Shown here: piece after piece, positions 34,279-42,223 of the stretch
Numbering within the stretch: the stretch's first letter is position 1
How the letters are laid out: each line of letters opens with the position of its first letter
NCBI RefSeq assembly: GCF_029080175.1
Contig: NZ_JARFJC010000049.1
DNA: 64,000 bases
Direction: 5' to 3' (one strand)
Source: Luteipulveratus flavus
GTDB taxonomy: Bacteria; Actinomycetota; Actinomycetes; Actinomycetales; Dermatophilaceae
Position numbers and translations under genes: made by a program
Notes under the pieces: model-generated
What the model saw: the letters and a program-made list of their open reading frames with translations, nothing else
The model's database searches: none
What the model was told of the DNA's origin: nothing

Positions 34279-34956
34279 GTGAAGGGCCGCGTACTCGTCG
34301 TCGACGACGATCCAGCACTCGCTGAGATGCTCGGCATCATCCTGCACAGCGAGGGCCTGGAGGTCACGCACTGCGCGGACGGCGGAACGGCCGTCCAGGC
34401 GTTCCGCGACAGCAAGCCGGACGTGATCCTGCTCGATGTGATGCTGCCGGGCATGGACGGCATCGAGGTCTGCCGGCGCATCCGCGCCGAGTCCGGGGTC
34501 CCGATCATCATGCTGACCGCGCGTACCGACACGGTCGACGTCGTCGTGGGTCTGGAGTCGGGTGCGGACGACTACGTCAGCAAGCCGTTCAAGCCGCAGG
34601 AGCTCGTGGCCCGGGTTCGCGCGCGGCTGCGGCGGGGCGACGAGCCGGAGCCGGAGCGCCTGGAGGTCGGCGACCTGGTGATCGACGTCGCCGGCCACAC
34701 CGTGAAGCGGGCGGGGGAGCCGATCTCGCTGACGCCGCTGGAGTTCGACCTGCTGGTGGCGCTCGCGCGCAAGCCGTGGCAGGTCTTCACCCGCGAGGTG
34801 CTGCTCGAGCAGGTCTGGGGGTACCGCCACGCGGGTGACACCAGGCTGGTCAACGTCCACGTCCAGCGGCTGCGCTCCAAGATCGAGAAGGACCCCGAGC
34901 GCCCCGAGATCGTCCTGACCGTGCGCGGTGTGGGGTACAAGGCGGGATCGAGCTAG
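34279..34956 (+). CDS. mtrA: Response regulator MtrA
   Basis: A 225-residue OmpR-type regulator. The receiver has D10/D11, phosphoacceptor D53 in LLDVMLPGMDG and K102 in YVSKPFKPQEL. The DNA-binding domain has LTPLEFDLLVALARKPWQVFTR and ends TVRGVGYKAG. Sequence and its position ahead of mtrB and lpqB identify MtrA, an essential actinobacterial regulator of wall hydrolases, replication and division. GTG start with GAAAGGA 9 bases upstream. Confidence 0.96.
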   Translation: MKGRVLVVDDDPALAEMLGIILHSEGLEVTHCADGGTAVQAFRDSKPDVILLDVMLPGMDGIEVCRRIRAESGVPIIMLTARTDTVDVVVGLESGADDYVSKPFKPQELVARVRARLRRGDEPEPERLEVGDLVIDVAGHTVKRAGEPISLTPLEFDLLVALARKPWQVFTREVLLEQVWGYRHAGDTRLVNVHVQRLRSKIEKDPERPEIVLTVRGVGYKAGSS

Positions 34957-34959
34957 CCG

Positions 34960-36699
34960 ATGGCGAGCTCGGCAGGCTCGGGGCACCTGCTCCGCACGCC
35001 GTCCCCGGGGGTCGAGCCGACCACCGAGGAGCGGCTCCGGCTGCTGCTGCTGAGGGTGCGCTGGCGCCTCGGGCGGCTGCTGCGCCGGGTGCTGCGCCCG
35101 TGGCGGCGATCGCTGCTGGTCCGCGTCATGACGATCACGGTCCTGCTGGGCTCGCTGGTCTCGTTCGCCCTCGGCACGTTCATGTACCAGCGCATCGCCG
35201 ACGGCCTGGTCGACGCGAAGATGCGCTCGGCCGAGCAGGACGCGCTGGCCCGCCTCGCGGACGCCCAGAACACCATCGACAGCGCCACCAACACCGACAC
35301 CGCGACGCTGCAGCAGATCGCCAGCGACATCACCACCTCGCTGCGCGCACCGGACGGGTCCCGCCTCGTGCTGCTGAGGCCGTCGGCGTACCACACGGGC
35401 GTCGGCGTCGGCACGTCCAGCTCGGACGGCACCGACCCGCTCTGGGTACCGAACTCGCTCGGCGAGGCGCTGGAGCGCGACCCCGAGCACCAGCAGGCCG
35501 CGCTGACCAGGGTGCGGACGCCGTCCGCCACCGACGAGACCACGCCCAGCGCGCCGACCGTGCCGGCCGTGGTCATCGGCGCCCGGGTCCAGATGCTGAC
35601 GGCGGGCGACTACGACATCTACTTCATCTATCCGATGAACCAGGAGGTGAAGACGCTCGACATCGTCCGCAACTCCTTCCTGCTCGGCGGCCTCGTCCTG
35701 GTGATCCTGCTCGGCGGGCTCGCCTACATGGTGACGCGGATGGTCGTGACCCCGGTGCGCTCGGCGCGGTACGTCGCCGAACGGCTGAGCGCGGGCGCGC
35801 TGAACGAGCGCATGCAGGCCCGCGGCGAGGACGACCTCGCCCGCCTCGCGACCTCGTTCAACGCCATGGCCGACAACCTGCAGCGGCAGATCCGCCAGCT
35901 GGAGGACCTCTCGGAGGTGCAGCAGCGGTTCACCTCGGACGTGTCTCACGAGCTGCGGACACCGCTGACCACCATCCGGATGGCCGCGGACATGCTGCAC
36001 CAGGGTCGCGGGAGCTTCGCGCCGCCGGTCGCCCGCTCGGCCGAGCTCCTGCTGCGCGAGCTGGACCGGTTCGAGTCGCTCCTCACCGACCTGCTCGAGA
36101 TCAGCCGGTTCGACGCGGGTGCTGCCTCGCTCGAGGTCGAGGAGGTCGACCTCGGCGACGTGGTGCGACGCGTGGTGGAATCGACCGCACCGCTGGCTCA
36201 CCGCAACGAGGTCGAGGTCCGGCTCCGCGCGACGACGACCGCCCGGGCGCAGATGGACCAGCGCCGGGTCGAGCGCATCGTCCGCAACCTCGTCACGAAC
36301 GCGCTGGAGCACGCCGAGCGCAGACCGGTCGACATCGTCGTCGGCGCGAACAGCTCGGCCGTCGCGGTCTCGGTCCGCGACTACGGCGTGGGCCTGCGCC
36401 CGGGGGAGACCTCGATGGTGTTCAACCGGTTCTGGCGTGCCGACCCCGCACGGGCGCGGACGACGGGTGGCACGGGACTCGGTCTGTCCATCTCGCTGGA
36501 GGACGCACGGCTGCACCACGGCTGGTTGCAGGCGTGGGGCGACGCCGGCGAGGGCTCCTGCTTCCGCCTCACCCTCCCGCTCGAGGCGGGCGACCCCATC
36601 AAGCGGTCGCCCACGCCACTGGTCGACGAGGACCGGGCGATCGAGCGGGGCGTCGACCCGACGGCAGCGCTCGCCCCGGGGAGGACGAGAGACCGATGA
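34960..36699 (+). CDS. mtrB: Sensor histidine kinase MtrB
   Basis: A 579-residue kinase. A basic 50-residue cytoplasmic start is followed by TM1 (about 52-75), an extracytoplasmic domain of about 160 residues, TM2 (about 238-260) and HAMP. The H-box is SDVSHELRTPLTTIRMA with H330, and the ATPase domain has NLVTNALEHAE, VRDYGVGLRPGE and GGTGLGLSIS. It phosphorylates MtrA and localises to the septum in mycobacteria. It overlaps lpqB by 4 bases and starts 3 bases after mtrA. Confidence 0.95.
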   Translation: MASSAGSGHLLRTPSPGVEPTTEERLRLLLLRVRWRLGRLLRRVLRPWRRSLLVRVMTITVLLGSLVSFALGTFMYQRIADGLVDAKMRSAEQDALARLADAQNTIDSATNTDTATLQQIASDITTSLRAPDGSRLVLLRPSAYHTGVGVGTSSSDGTDPLWVPNSLGEALERDPEHQQAALTRVRTPSATDETTPSAPTVPAVVIGARVQMLTAGDYDIYFIYPMNQEVKTLDIVRNSFLLGGLVLVILLGGLAYMVTRMVVTPVRSARYVAERLSAGALNERMQARGEDDLARLATSFNAMADNLQRQIRQLEDLSEVQQRFTSDVSHELRTPLTTIRMAADMLHQGRGSFAPPVARSAELLLRELDRFESLLTDLLEISRFDAGAASLEVEEVDLGDVVRRVVESTAPLAHRNEVEVRLRATTTARAQMDQRRVERIVRNLVTNALEHAERRPVDIVVGANSSAVAVSVRDYGVGLRPGETSMVFNRFWRADPARARTTGGTGLGLSISLEDARLHHGWLQAWGDAGEGSCFRLTLPLEAGDPIKRSPTPLVDEDRAIERGVDPTAALAPGRTRDR

Positions 36700-38483
36700 A
36701 GCGTCTCCTCGTCCTCCTGCTCGCGGTCCTGACGCTCACCGGCTGCGCGGGCCTGCCGGACCATTCCGAGGTCAGCCAGCGGATGGCGATCGGCGAGCCG
36801 CGCACCGAGCCGCAGAGCGACGTCCGACCTGAGGGGCCGACCCCCGGAGCCACGCCAGCACAGGTCGCGGCCGGCTTCCTGTACGCCCACATCGGCCTGG
36901 AGGACCGCTTCGCCACGGCCCAGGAGTTCCTCACGGCCAGGGCCGTGCAGACCTGGAACCCCGACCAGGGCGTGGCGGTCCTGCGCGACGGGCCGTTGTC
37001 CGTACGGCAGGAGGGCACGGACGTCGTCATCGGGGCGACGGTCCTGGCCAGGGTGTCCCCGGACGGTCGGTTGTCCCAGCTGCGGACCCCCCAGGCGACC
37101 TCGGTCCGGCTGCGGATGGCCCAGGTGGCGGGTGACTGGCGCGTGAGCGGCGTGCCGCAGGAGCTCGGCCTGTGGCTGAGCCGGGCCAACTTCGGCCACC
37201 TGTACCAGCCGAGCGAGATCTACTACGGCGCCAAGAACAACCAGCGCGTCCTCGTGCCGGACGAGCGCTGGCTGCCCAAGCGGGGCAGCGTGACCGCCAT
37301 GGCGGAGGCGGTCCTGTCGCCCCCGGCGCCGTGGCTCGACGGAGCGGTCCAGAAGATCGTCCCCAGCCCGCACCTCATCGGGTCGGTCCCGGTGTCGGCG
37401 GACGAGATCGCCTCGGTCGCCATCTCGGCCGAGGCGCTGAAGGCGACGCCGGACCAGCGGGCGATGCTGTGGGCGGCGATGATCGAGACGCTGAAGGCGG
37501 CCGGCGTCCGGGTCCGCCTCACGGTCAACGGGACGCCGCTCGCCGCGCCGGGCGTCTCCGACGACGTCGTCAACGCCGAGGACCTCAACTACCGCGCGAT
37601 CAAGCCGAGCTCGGGCTCGGTGATCGTCAAGGACGCCGACGGCCTGCACTGGGACGACCAGCGCCGCTCGGACACCGGGCGGCCCCGCCAGCGCGACACG
37701 GCCGACGACCTGGGTCCGCTGCCGACCGTGCCGACGGGCTGGCACCGGTTGGCGGCCGACTTCAAGACCCAGGAGATCGCGGCCGTCTCGGGCGACGACC
37801 GCACGGTCGGTCGGTGGATCACGGGGACGCTGCTGCAGCGCCCGCCGTTCGGGAGCCACCTGGTCAGACCGTCGTACGACGGCATCAACGGGCTGTGGGT
37901 CGCCGGGCAGGCCCTCGGGACGGACCAGTCCGGCGCCCGCGGCCCGGCCGCGGGAGGCGCACCGACGGTGTGGGTCATCAACACCCGGCAGCAGGCCGCC
38001 AGCGCGCAGCCCCAGCCGGTGGTGGTGCCCGGTCTCGCGGGAAGGGACGTCCTGGCGATCTCGGTGGCTCCCGACGGTCAGCGGTTGGCGGTGGTGCTGC
38101 GGGACCGCCGTACGAGCACCACCTCGGTGCAGCTGTACGGCGTCGTGCGCAACCAGGAGGACGAGGCGACCCGGCTGGTCGGACCGCGTCCGCTGAACGC
38201 CTCGGTCGTCTCCGCCACGGACATCAGCTGGGTGGACGGGTCCACGATCGCGGTGCTCGGGCAGGTGAGCGGCAACCCGGGTGCGACGCAGGCGGTGCTG
38301 GTCCCGCTGAACGACCTGGCGCAGCCGCTGGGCGCCGTCCGGGGCGCGCAGCAGATCGTCGGAGGGACCGGCGACCAGTTCGGGGTCAGCGTCGTCACCG
38401 ACCAGGGCACTGTGGTCGGACGGCAGGGCACCAGCTGGCAGGTCATCTACGACGCCGACGACCTGATCGTCCCGGCGCCGTAG
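36696..38483 (+). CDS. lpqB: Lipoprotein LpqB
   Basis: A 595-residue lipoprotein that modulates MtrB. The signal peptide MKRLLVLLLAVLTLTG precedes lipidated C17 in LTLTGCAG. GerMN-like region (TPAQVAAGFLYAHIG, then LPKRGSVTAMAEAVLSPPAPWL) and a beta-propeller-like C-terminus (ISVAPDGQRLAVVLRDRR; DISWVDGSTIAVLG) match the family. The ATG at 36696 overlaps the mtrB stop, fixing the start. The order mtrA-mtrB-lpqB is universal in actinobacteria. Confidence 0.95.
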   Translation: MKRLLVLLLAVLTLTGCAGLPDHSEVSQRMAIGEPRTEPQSDVRPEGPTPGATPAQVAAGFLYAHIGLEDRFATAQEFLTARAVQTWNPDQGVAVLRDGPLSVRQEGTDVVIGATVLARVSPDGRLSQLRTPQATSVRLRMAQVAGDWRVSGVPQELGLWLSRANFGHLYQPSEIYYGAKNNQRVLVPDERWLPKRGSVTAMAEAVLSPPAPWLDGAVQKIVPSPHLIGSVPVSADEIASVAISAEALKATPDQRAMLWAAMIETLKAAGVRVRLTVNGTPLAAPGVSDDVVNAEDLNYRAIKPSSGSVIVKDADGLHWDDQRRSDTGRPRQRDTADDLGPLPTVPTGWHRLAADFKTQEIAAVSGDDRTVGRWITGTLLQRPPFGSHLVRPSYDGINGLWVAGQALGTDQSGARGPAAGGAPTVWVINTRQQAASAQPQPVVVPGLAGRDVLAISVAPDGQRLAVVLRDRRTSTTSVQLYGVVRNQEDEATRLVGPRPLNASVVSATDISWVDGSTIAVLGQVSGNPGATQAVLVPLNDLAQPLGAVRGAQQIVGGTGDQFGVSVVTDQGTVVGRQGTSWQVIYDADDLIVPAP

Positions 38484-38569
38484 TCCACAGCCTCCTCCCC
38501 GGGCGCCTCCCGTCCACAGCCGGTGGATGGCGCTCGCGCGCTGGTCGCCGGCCGGTCTTCACTGAGGGT

Positions 38570-39307
38570 ATGAGCGTCGGACGGGCCTTGCTGGACCTGG
38601 TGCTGCCGGTCCGATGCGCCGGCTGCGACCGCGCCCCGGGCCCGTGGTGCGCGCTCTGCCTGACCGCGACCGCACGGCTGCAGCGCCGTCCGGCCCTCGC
38701 CGTCGCGCCCGACCCTTGCCCCCCGGGGTTCCCACCCACCTGGGCGGCGACGACCTACGACGGGCCGGTCCGGCAGGCGATCGTCGCTCACAAGGACGGT
38801 GGCCGGCACGACCTGTGCGACGCCCTCGGAGCCTGGTGGCGCCAGGCCGTCGCCGGCGCGCTCGAGGCGGACGAGGGGCTGCGGGCCGAGCTGGTCGCGC
38901 GCGGGCGGCTCGTCGTCGTCCCGGTGCCGTCGTCACGGCGCAGCCGTCGGGAGCGGGGGAGGGACCCGTGGCGCGAGGTGACCGAGCGGGCGCTCGCGGA
39001 CCGTCAGGAGGCGCGAGTCGCCCCGGTTCTGCAGCAGGTTCGAGGTGTCGCCGACCAGGCGGGGCTGGGCGCTGCTGCGCGCTGGGACAACCTGCAGGGG
39101 GCGATCCGGGTCCGGCCCGGAGCCGACGTCCGCGGGCGGCCGTGCCTGCTCAGCGACGACGTCCTGACCACGGGCGCGACGCTCAGCGAGTGCGCCCGTG
39201 CCCTGCGTGTCGCGGGGGCTGCGCACGTGGTCGCCGCGGTGCTCGCGGCCACTCCTCGGGCACCTCGGCGAACTCGTGGACGGGCCGCTCAGGGTCGTCT
39301 ACCGTGA
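38570..39307 (+). CDS. ComF-family phosphoribosyltransferase-like protein
   Basis: A 245-residue protein with the ComF/GntX layout. The N-terminal zinc ribbon is CAGCDRAPGPWCALC, and AATTYDGPVRQAIVAHKDGG follows. The PRTase loop is CLLSDDVLTTGATLSECARAL, with two acidic residues before T-T-G-A-T. Related proteins support DNA uptake in competent bacteria; a salvage role is possible. It corresponds to Rv3242c by position after lpqB. The C-terminus is basic. Confidence 0.85.
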   Translation: MSVGRALLDLVLPVRCAGCDRAPGPWCALCLTATARLQRRPALAVAPDPCPPGFPPTWAATTYDGPVRQAIVAHKDGGRHDLCDALGAWWRQAVAGALEADEGLRAELVARGRLVVVPVPSSRRSRRERGRDPWREVTERALADRQEARVAPVLQQVRGVADQAGLGAAARWDNLQGAIRVRPGADVRGRPCLLSDDVLTTGATLSECARALRVAGAAHVVAAVLAATPRAPRRTRGRAAQGRLP

Positions 39308-39339
39308 CTTCATGGAGCACCTGCTGCGACAGCGGCGGA

Positions 39340-39373
39340 CTGGTGCGTCGAGCCGACAGCGGCTCCGCACCAG
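39340..39373 (+). terminator. Terminator hairpin between comF-like gene and hpf
   Basis: CTGGTGCG (39340-39347) and GAGCCG (39350-39355) pair with CGGCTC (39360-39365) and CGCACCAG (39366-39373), leaving a 2-base bulge and a 4-base loop. It lies 33 bases after the comF-like stop and 107 bases before hpf, so hpf is probably transcribed from its own stress-type promoter in that interval. Confidence 0.7.
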
Positions 39374-39480
39374 GTGCAGGCCGAGCGTCCGCGCACCGCG
39401 GACGGGGGAGGTGATGCGGATTCCCGGCGGGGCCTGATCGGCCCGACACCATCCAACGTTCGACGCTCAGGAGGTTGCCC

Positions 39481-40209
39481 ATGGAGATCACCGTCACGGG
39501 CCGGCACATCACCGTCCCCGACCGGTTCCGCCGTCACATCGAGGAGAAGCTGACCAAGATTCCGCAGCTGGAGCCTCGGGTCAGTCGGTGTGAGGTCGTC
39601 CTGGCGCACGAGCCGAACCCTCGGCAGGCCAAGGCCAGCGAACGTGTGGAGATCACCTGCTACGCCCGCCGGACCGTCATCCGCGCCGAGGCGTGCGCCG
39701 ACGACGAGTACGGCGCTCTCGACCTGGCGATGACGCGGCTCCTGGAGCGACTGCGCCGCCAGCACGACAAGCGCCGCGTGCACCGCGGCCACCGTCAACC
39801 CATCTCGGTCGCGGAGGCGACCGCGGACCTTCCGACGCACGAGCTCAACGGCTCCAGCGACGCGCAGGAGGCCGCCTCGCTGCCGGAGCACATCGCCAAG
39901 GTCGGCGGTGACGAGGACTGCCCGGTCCAGCTGCGCGAGAAGGTCCACAGCACGCATCCCATGTCCGTGGACGAGGCGCTGAGCCAGATGGAGCTGGTCG
40001 GCCACGACTTCTACCTCTACCAGGACGCCGACACCGGCAACCCCAGCGTCGTCTACCGCCGCCGCGGCTGGTCGTACGGCGTGATCCACCTCGACGTCGA
40101 GAGCGACCTGGCGGCCTCGACGCCCCACGGAGCGACCCCGGCGACCGTCGCCCGCAGCGGCCCCGCCGCCGTCCCGGGACGGGCTGCCGCCAAGGCCGAG
40201 TCAGCCTGA
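39481..40209 (+). CDS. hpf: Long-form ribosome hibernation promoting factor
   Basis: A 242-residue protein. Residues 1 to about 105 are the HPF/YfiA ribosome-binding domain (ITVTGRHITVPDRFRRHIEEKL, basic helix LERLRRQHDKRRVHRG). A linker of about 70 residues leads to the dimerisation tail HPMSVDEALSQMELVGHDF and YRRRGWSYGVI. Long HPF links 70S ribosomes into inactive 100S dimers in stationary phase. AGGAGG (39469-39474) points to the ATG at 39481 over the TTG at 39475. It corresponds to Rv3241c. Confidence 0.93.
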   Translation: MEITVTGRHITVPDRFRRHIEEKLTKIPQLEPRVSRCEVVLAHEPNPRQAKASERVEITCYARRTVIRAEACADDEYGALDLAMTRLLERLRRQHDKRRVHRGHRQPISVAEATADLPTHELNGSSDAQEAASLPEHIAKVGGDEDCPVQLREKVHSTHPMSVDEALSQMELVGHDFYLYQDADTGNPSVVYRRRGWSYGVIHLDVESDLAASTPHGATPATVARSGPAAVPGRAAAKAESA

Positions 40210-40269
40210 GCCCGTACTCTTGCGCCGGGAGTGGGCCCCTGCCCGCTCCCGGCGGAAGGAGTACGGCCG

Positions 40270-40977
40270 GTGAGTGAGCAGACGCGTCCGATCCGCGTCA
40301 TGGTCGTCGACGACTACGGCATCTACCGCCGTGGCATCGCGGTCGTCCTCGACCTGGAGTCCGACATCACGGTCGTCGGCGAGGCAGAGACCGCCGAGGA
40401 GGCCGTCCCGCTCGCCGGCGAGCTGCGTCCTGACGTGGTGCTGCTGGACATCTACCTCCCCGGCGAGAGCGGCATCGAGGTGTGCGGTCGCATCCGGGCG
40501 GCGTCACCGGGGTCGCAGATCCTGATGCTCACCGCCTCCGACGTCGAGAGCGACCTGGTCGCTGCCATCAAGGCCGGTGCGACCGGCTACCTCCTCAAGG
40601 ACGTCGGGCCGGACGAGCTCGCCGACGGCATCCGCAAGGTGCGCTCCGGGCAGGCGCTGCTCTCACCGTCCCTGGCCTCGGTGCTGCTGGGTGAGTTCAC
40701 CCAGCTCGTCCGCGACGGGGCGCCGGCGGGCGGTGGTTCCTCCGCCGACGACCTGCCGACCCTGACCAGCCGCGAGCGCGAGGTCCTCGGGCTGGTCGCG
40801 CGCGGCTGGAGCAACCGTACGGTCGCCGACGAGCTCTACATCTCCGAGAACACCGTCAAGAACCACATGCGCAGCATCCTGGACAAGCTCCAGCTGAGCT
40901 CACGCATGGAGGCGGCGATCTACGCCGTCCGCAACAACCTCGTCGAGGATCCTGACAGCCGCACCGACGCCGGATGA
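40270..40977 (+). CDS. LuxR/NarL-family response regulator
   Basis: A 235-residue regulator. The receiver has VVDDY at its start, phosphoacceptor D60 in VVLLDIYLPG, and lysine in YLLKDVGPDEL. The LuxR helix-turn-helix is LTSREREVLGLVARGWSNRTVADELYIS followed by ENTVKNHMRSILDKL. No kinase gene is adjacent. A similar orphan regulator next to hpf occurs in other actinobacteria, so it may sense nutritional status. GGAAGGAG upstream supports the GTG at 40270. It overlaps the next gene by 4 bases. Confidence 0.9.
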   Translation: MSEQTRPIRVMVVDDYGIYRRGIAVVLDLESDITVVGEAETAEEAVPLAGELRPDVVLLDIYLPGESGIEVCGRIRAASPGSQILMLTASDVESDLVAAIKAGATGYLLKDVGPDELADGIRKVRSGQALLSPSLASVLLGEFTQLVRDGAPAGGGSSADDLPTLTSREREVLGLVARGWSNRTVADELYISENTVKNHMRSILDKLQLSSRMEAAIYAVRNNLVEDPDSRTDAG

Positions 40978-42170
40978 GCTCGACCTCCCCGGTGCTCTCG
41001 AAGGCCGCAGCCCGGCGAGTTGCGCTGGCAGCACAGGGTTTTCGCGACATCAAGCCGGCGCCGTGGGCGGCGACGTCGCGTCATGTCCAGCGAGTGATCG
41101 ACCGGGTCGGCGTCGTGCAGATCGACTCCGTCAACGTGCTCACCCGCAGCCACTACCTGCCGTTCTTCGCGCGGCTCGGGCCGTACGACCCGGCGCTGCT
41201 GGACCGGGCGCGCGACCGTGCGCCGCGCCGGCTGGTCGAGTACTGGGCGCACGAGGCGAGCCTCGTCCCGCCCTCGACCTGGCCGCTGCTGGACTTCCGG
41301 ATGCGCCGCGCCCAGGAGGAGTCCTGGGGTGGCATGCAACGGGTCGCCCGCGACCACCCCGAGCTCGTCGCGGCCGTCCTGGCGGAGGTCACCGCCCACG
41401 GCCCGCTGACGTCCCGGCAGTGCGAGCAGCGCCTTGAGCACGACGTGCCGCGCAGCAGCGAGCACTGGGGGTGGAACTGGTCGCTGGTCAAGAACGCCCT
41501 CGAGCACCTGTTCTGGGCGGGCGCGCTGTCCAGCGCGGGGCGTACCAGCCAGTTCGAGCGCCGGTACGAAGTGCCCGCCCGGGTGCTCCCGCCCGCCGTC
41601 CGGCCGTCCGCGCTGGACCCGGCGGTCCGTCCCGACCCGGCGGCCGCGGCGGTGGAGCTCGTCCGCATCGCGGCCCGGGCGCACGGCGTGGGGACCGAGC
41701 AGTGCCTGCGGGACTACTTCCGGCTGCGTCCGGACCACGCCCGTCCGGCGATCGAGCACCTGGTGGCGACCGGTGAGCTGGAGCCGGTCCGGATCGCCGG
41801 GTGGAACCGGCCGGCGTACCTGCACCAGGGCGCGTCGCGCCCGCGCCGGGTGCACGCCGAGGCCCTGCTCAGCCCGTTCGACTCCCTCATCTGGCAGCGG
41901 GACCGGACGCTGGCGCTGTTCGACTTCCACTACCGGTTGGAGGTGTACGTCCCGGCCGCCCAGCGCGTGCACGGCTACTACGTGCTGCCGTTCCTGTTCG
42001 GCGACCGGCTGGTGGCCCGGGTGGACCTGAAGGCCGACCGGGGCGCCGGCGCACTCCGCGTCCAGCAGCGGCACTGGGAGGCGGACGCGCCGACCGAGGC
42101 CTACCCGGCGCTGGACCGGCAGCTGCGGCTGATGGCCGACTGGCTGGGCCTGACCGACGTCCTCGGCTGA
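40974..42170 (+). CDS. YcaQ/AlkX-type winged-helix DNA crosslink glycosylase
   Basis: A 398-residue protein of the HTH_42 (YcaQ) family. The catalytic Q-x-D motif is in VVQIDSVNVL. LLSPFDSLIWQRDRTLALFDFHYRLEVYVPA near the C-terminus is the other conserved block. E. coli YcaQ and relatives unhook interstrand crosslinks and remove alkylated bases. The ATG overlaps the LuxR regulator stop (ATGA), coupling a repair enzyme to an orphan regulator. It converges with the four-GNAT gene. Confidence 0.85.
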   Translation: MSSTSPVLSKAAARRVALAAQGFRDIKPAPWAATSRHVQRVIDRVGVVQIDSVNVLTRSHYLPFFARLGPYDPALLDRARDRAPRRLVEYWAHEASLVPPSTWPLLDFRMRRAQEESWGGMQRVARDHPELVAAVLAEVTAHGPLTSRQCEQRLEHDVPRSSEHWGWNWSLVKNALEHLFWAGALSSAGRTSQFERRYEVPARVLPPAVRPSALDPAVRPDPAAAAVELVRIAARAHGVGTEQCLRDYFRLRPDHARPAIEHLVATGELEPVRIAGWNRPAYLHQGASRPRRVHAEALLSPFDSLIWQRDRTLALFDFHYRLEVYVPAAQRVHGYYVLPFLFGDRLVARVDLKADRGAGALRVQQRHWEADAPTEAYPALDRQLRLMADWLGLTDVLG

Positions 42171-42223
42171 CGATCCACCGTCGCACCTCGTGGAGCAGAG
42201 TCCACGAGAGGTCAGGTCGGTCG

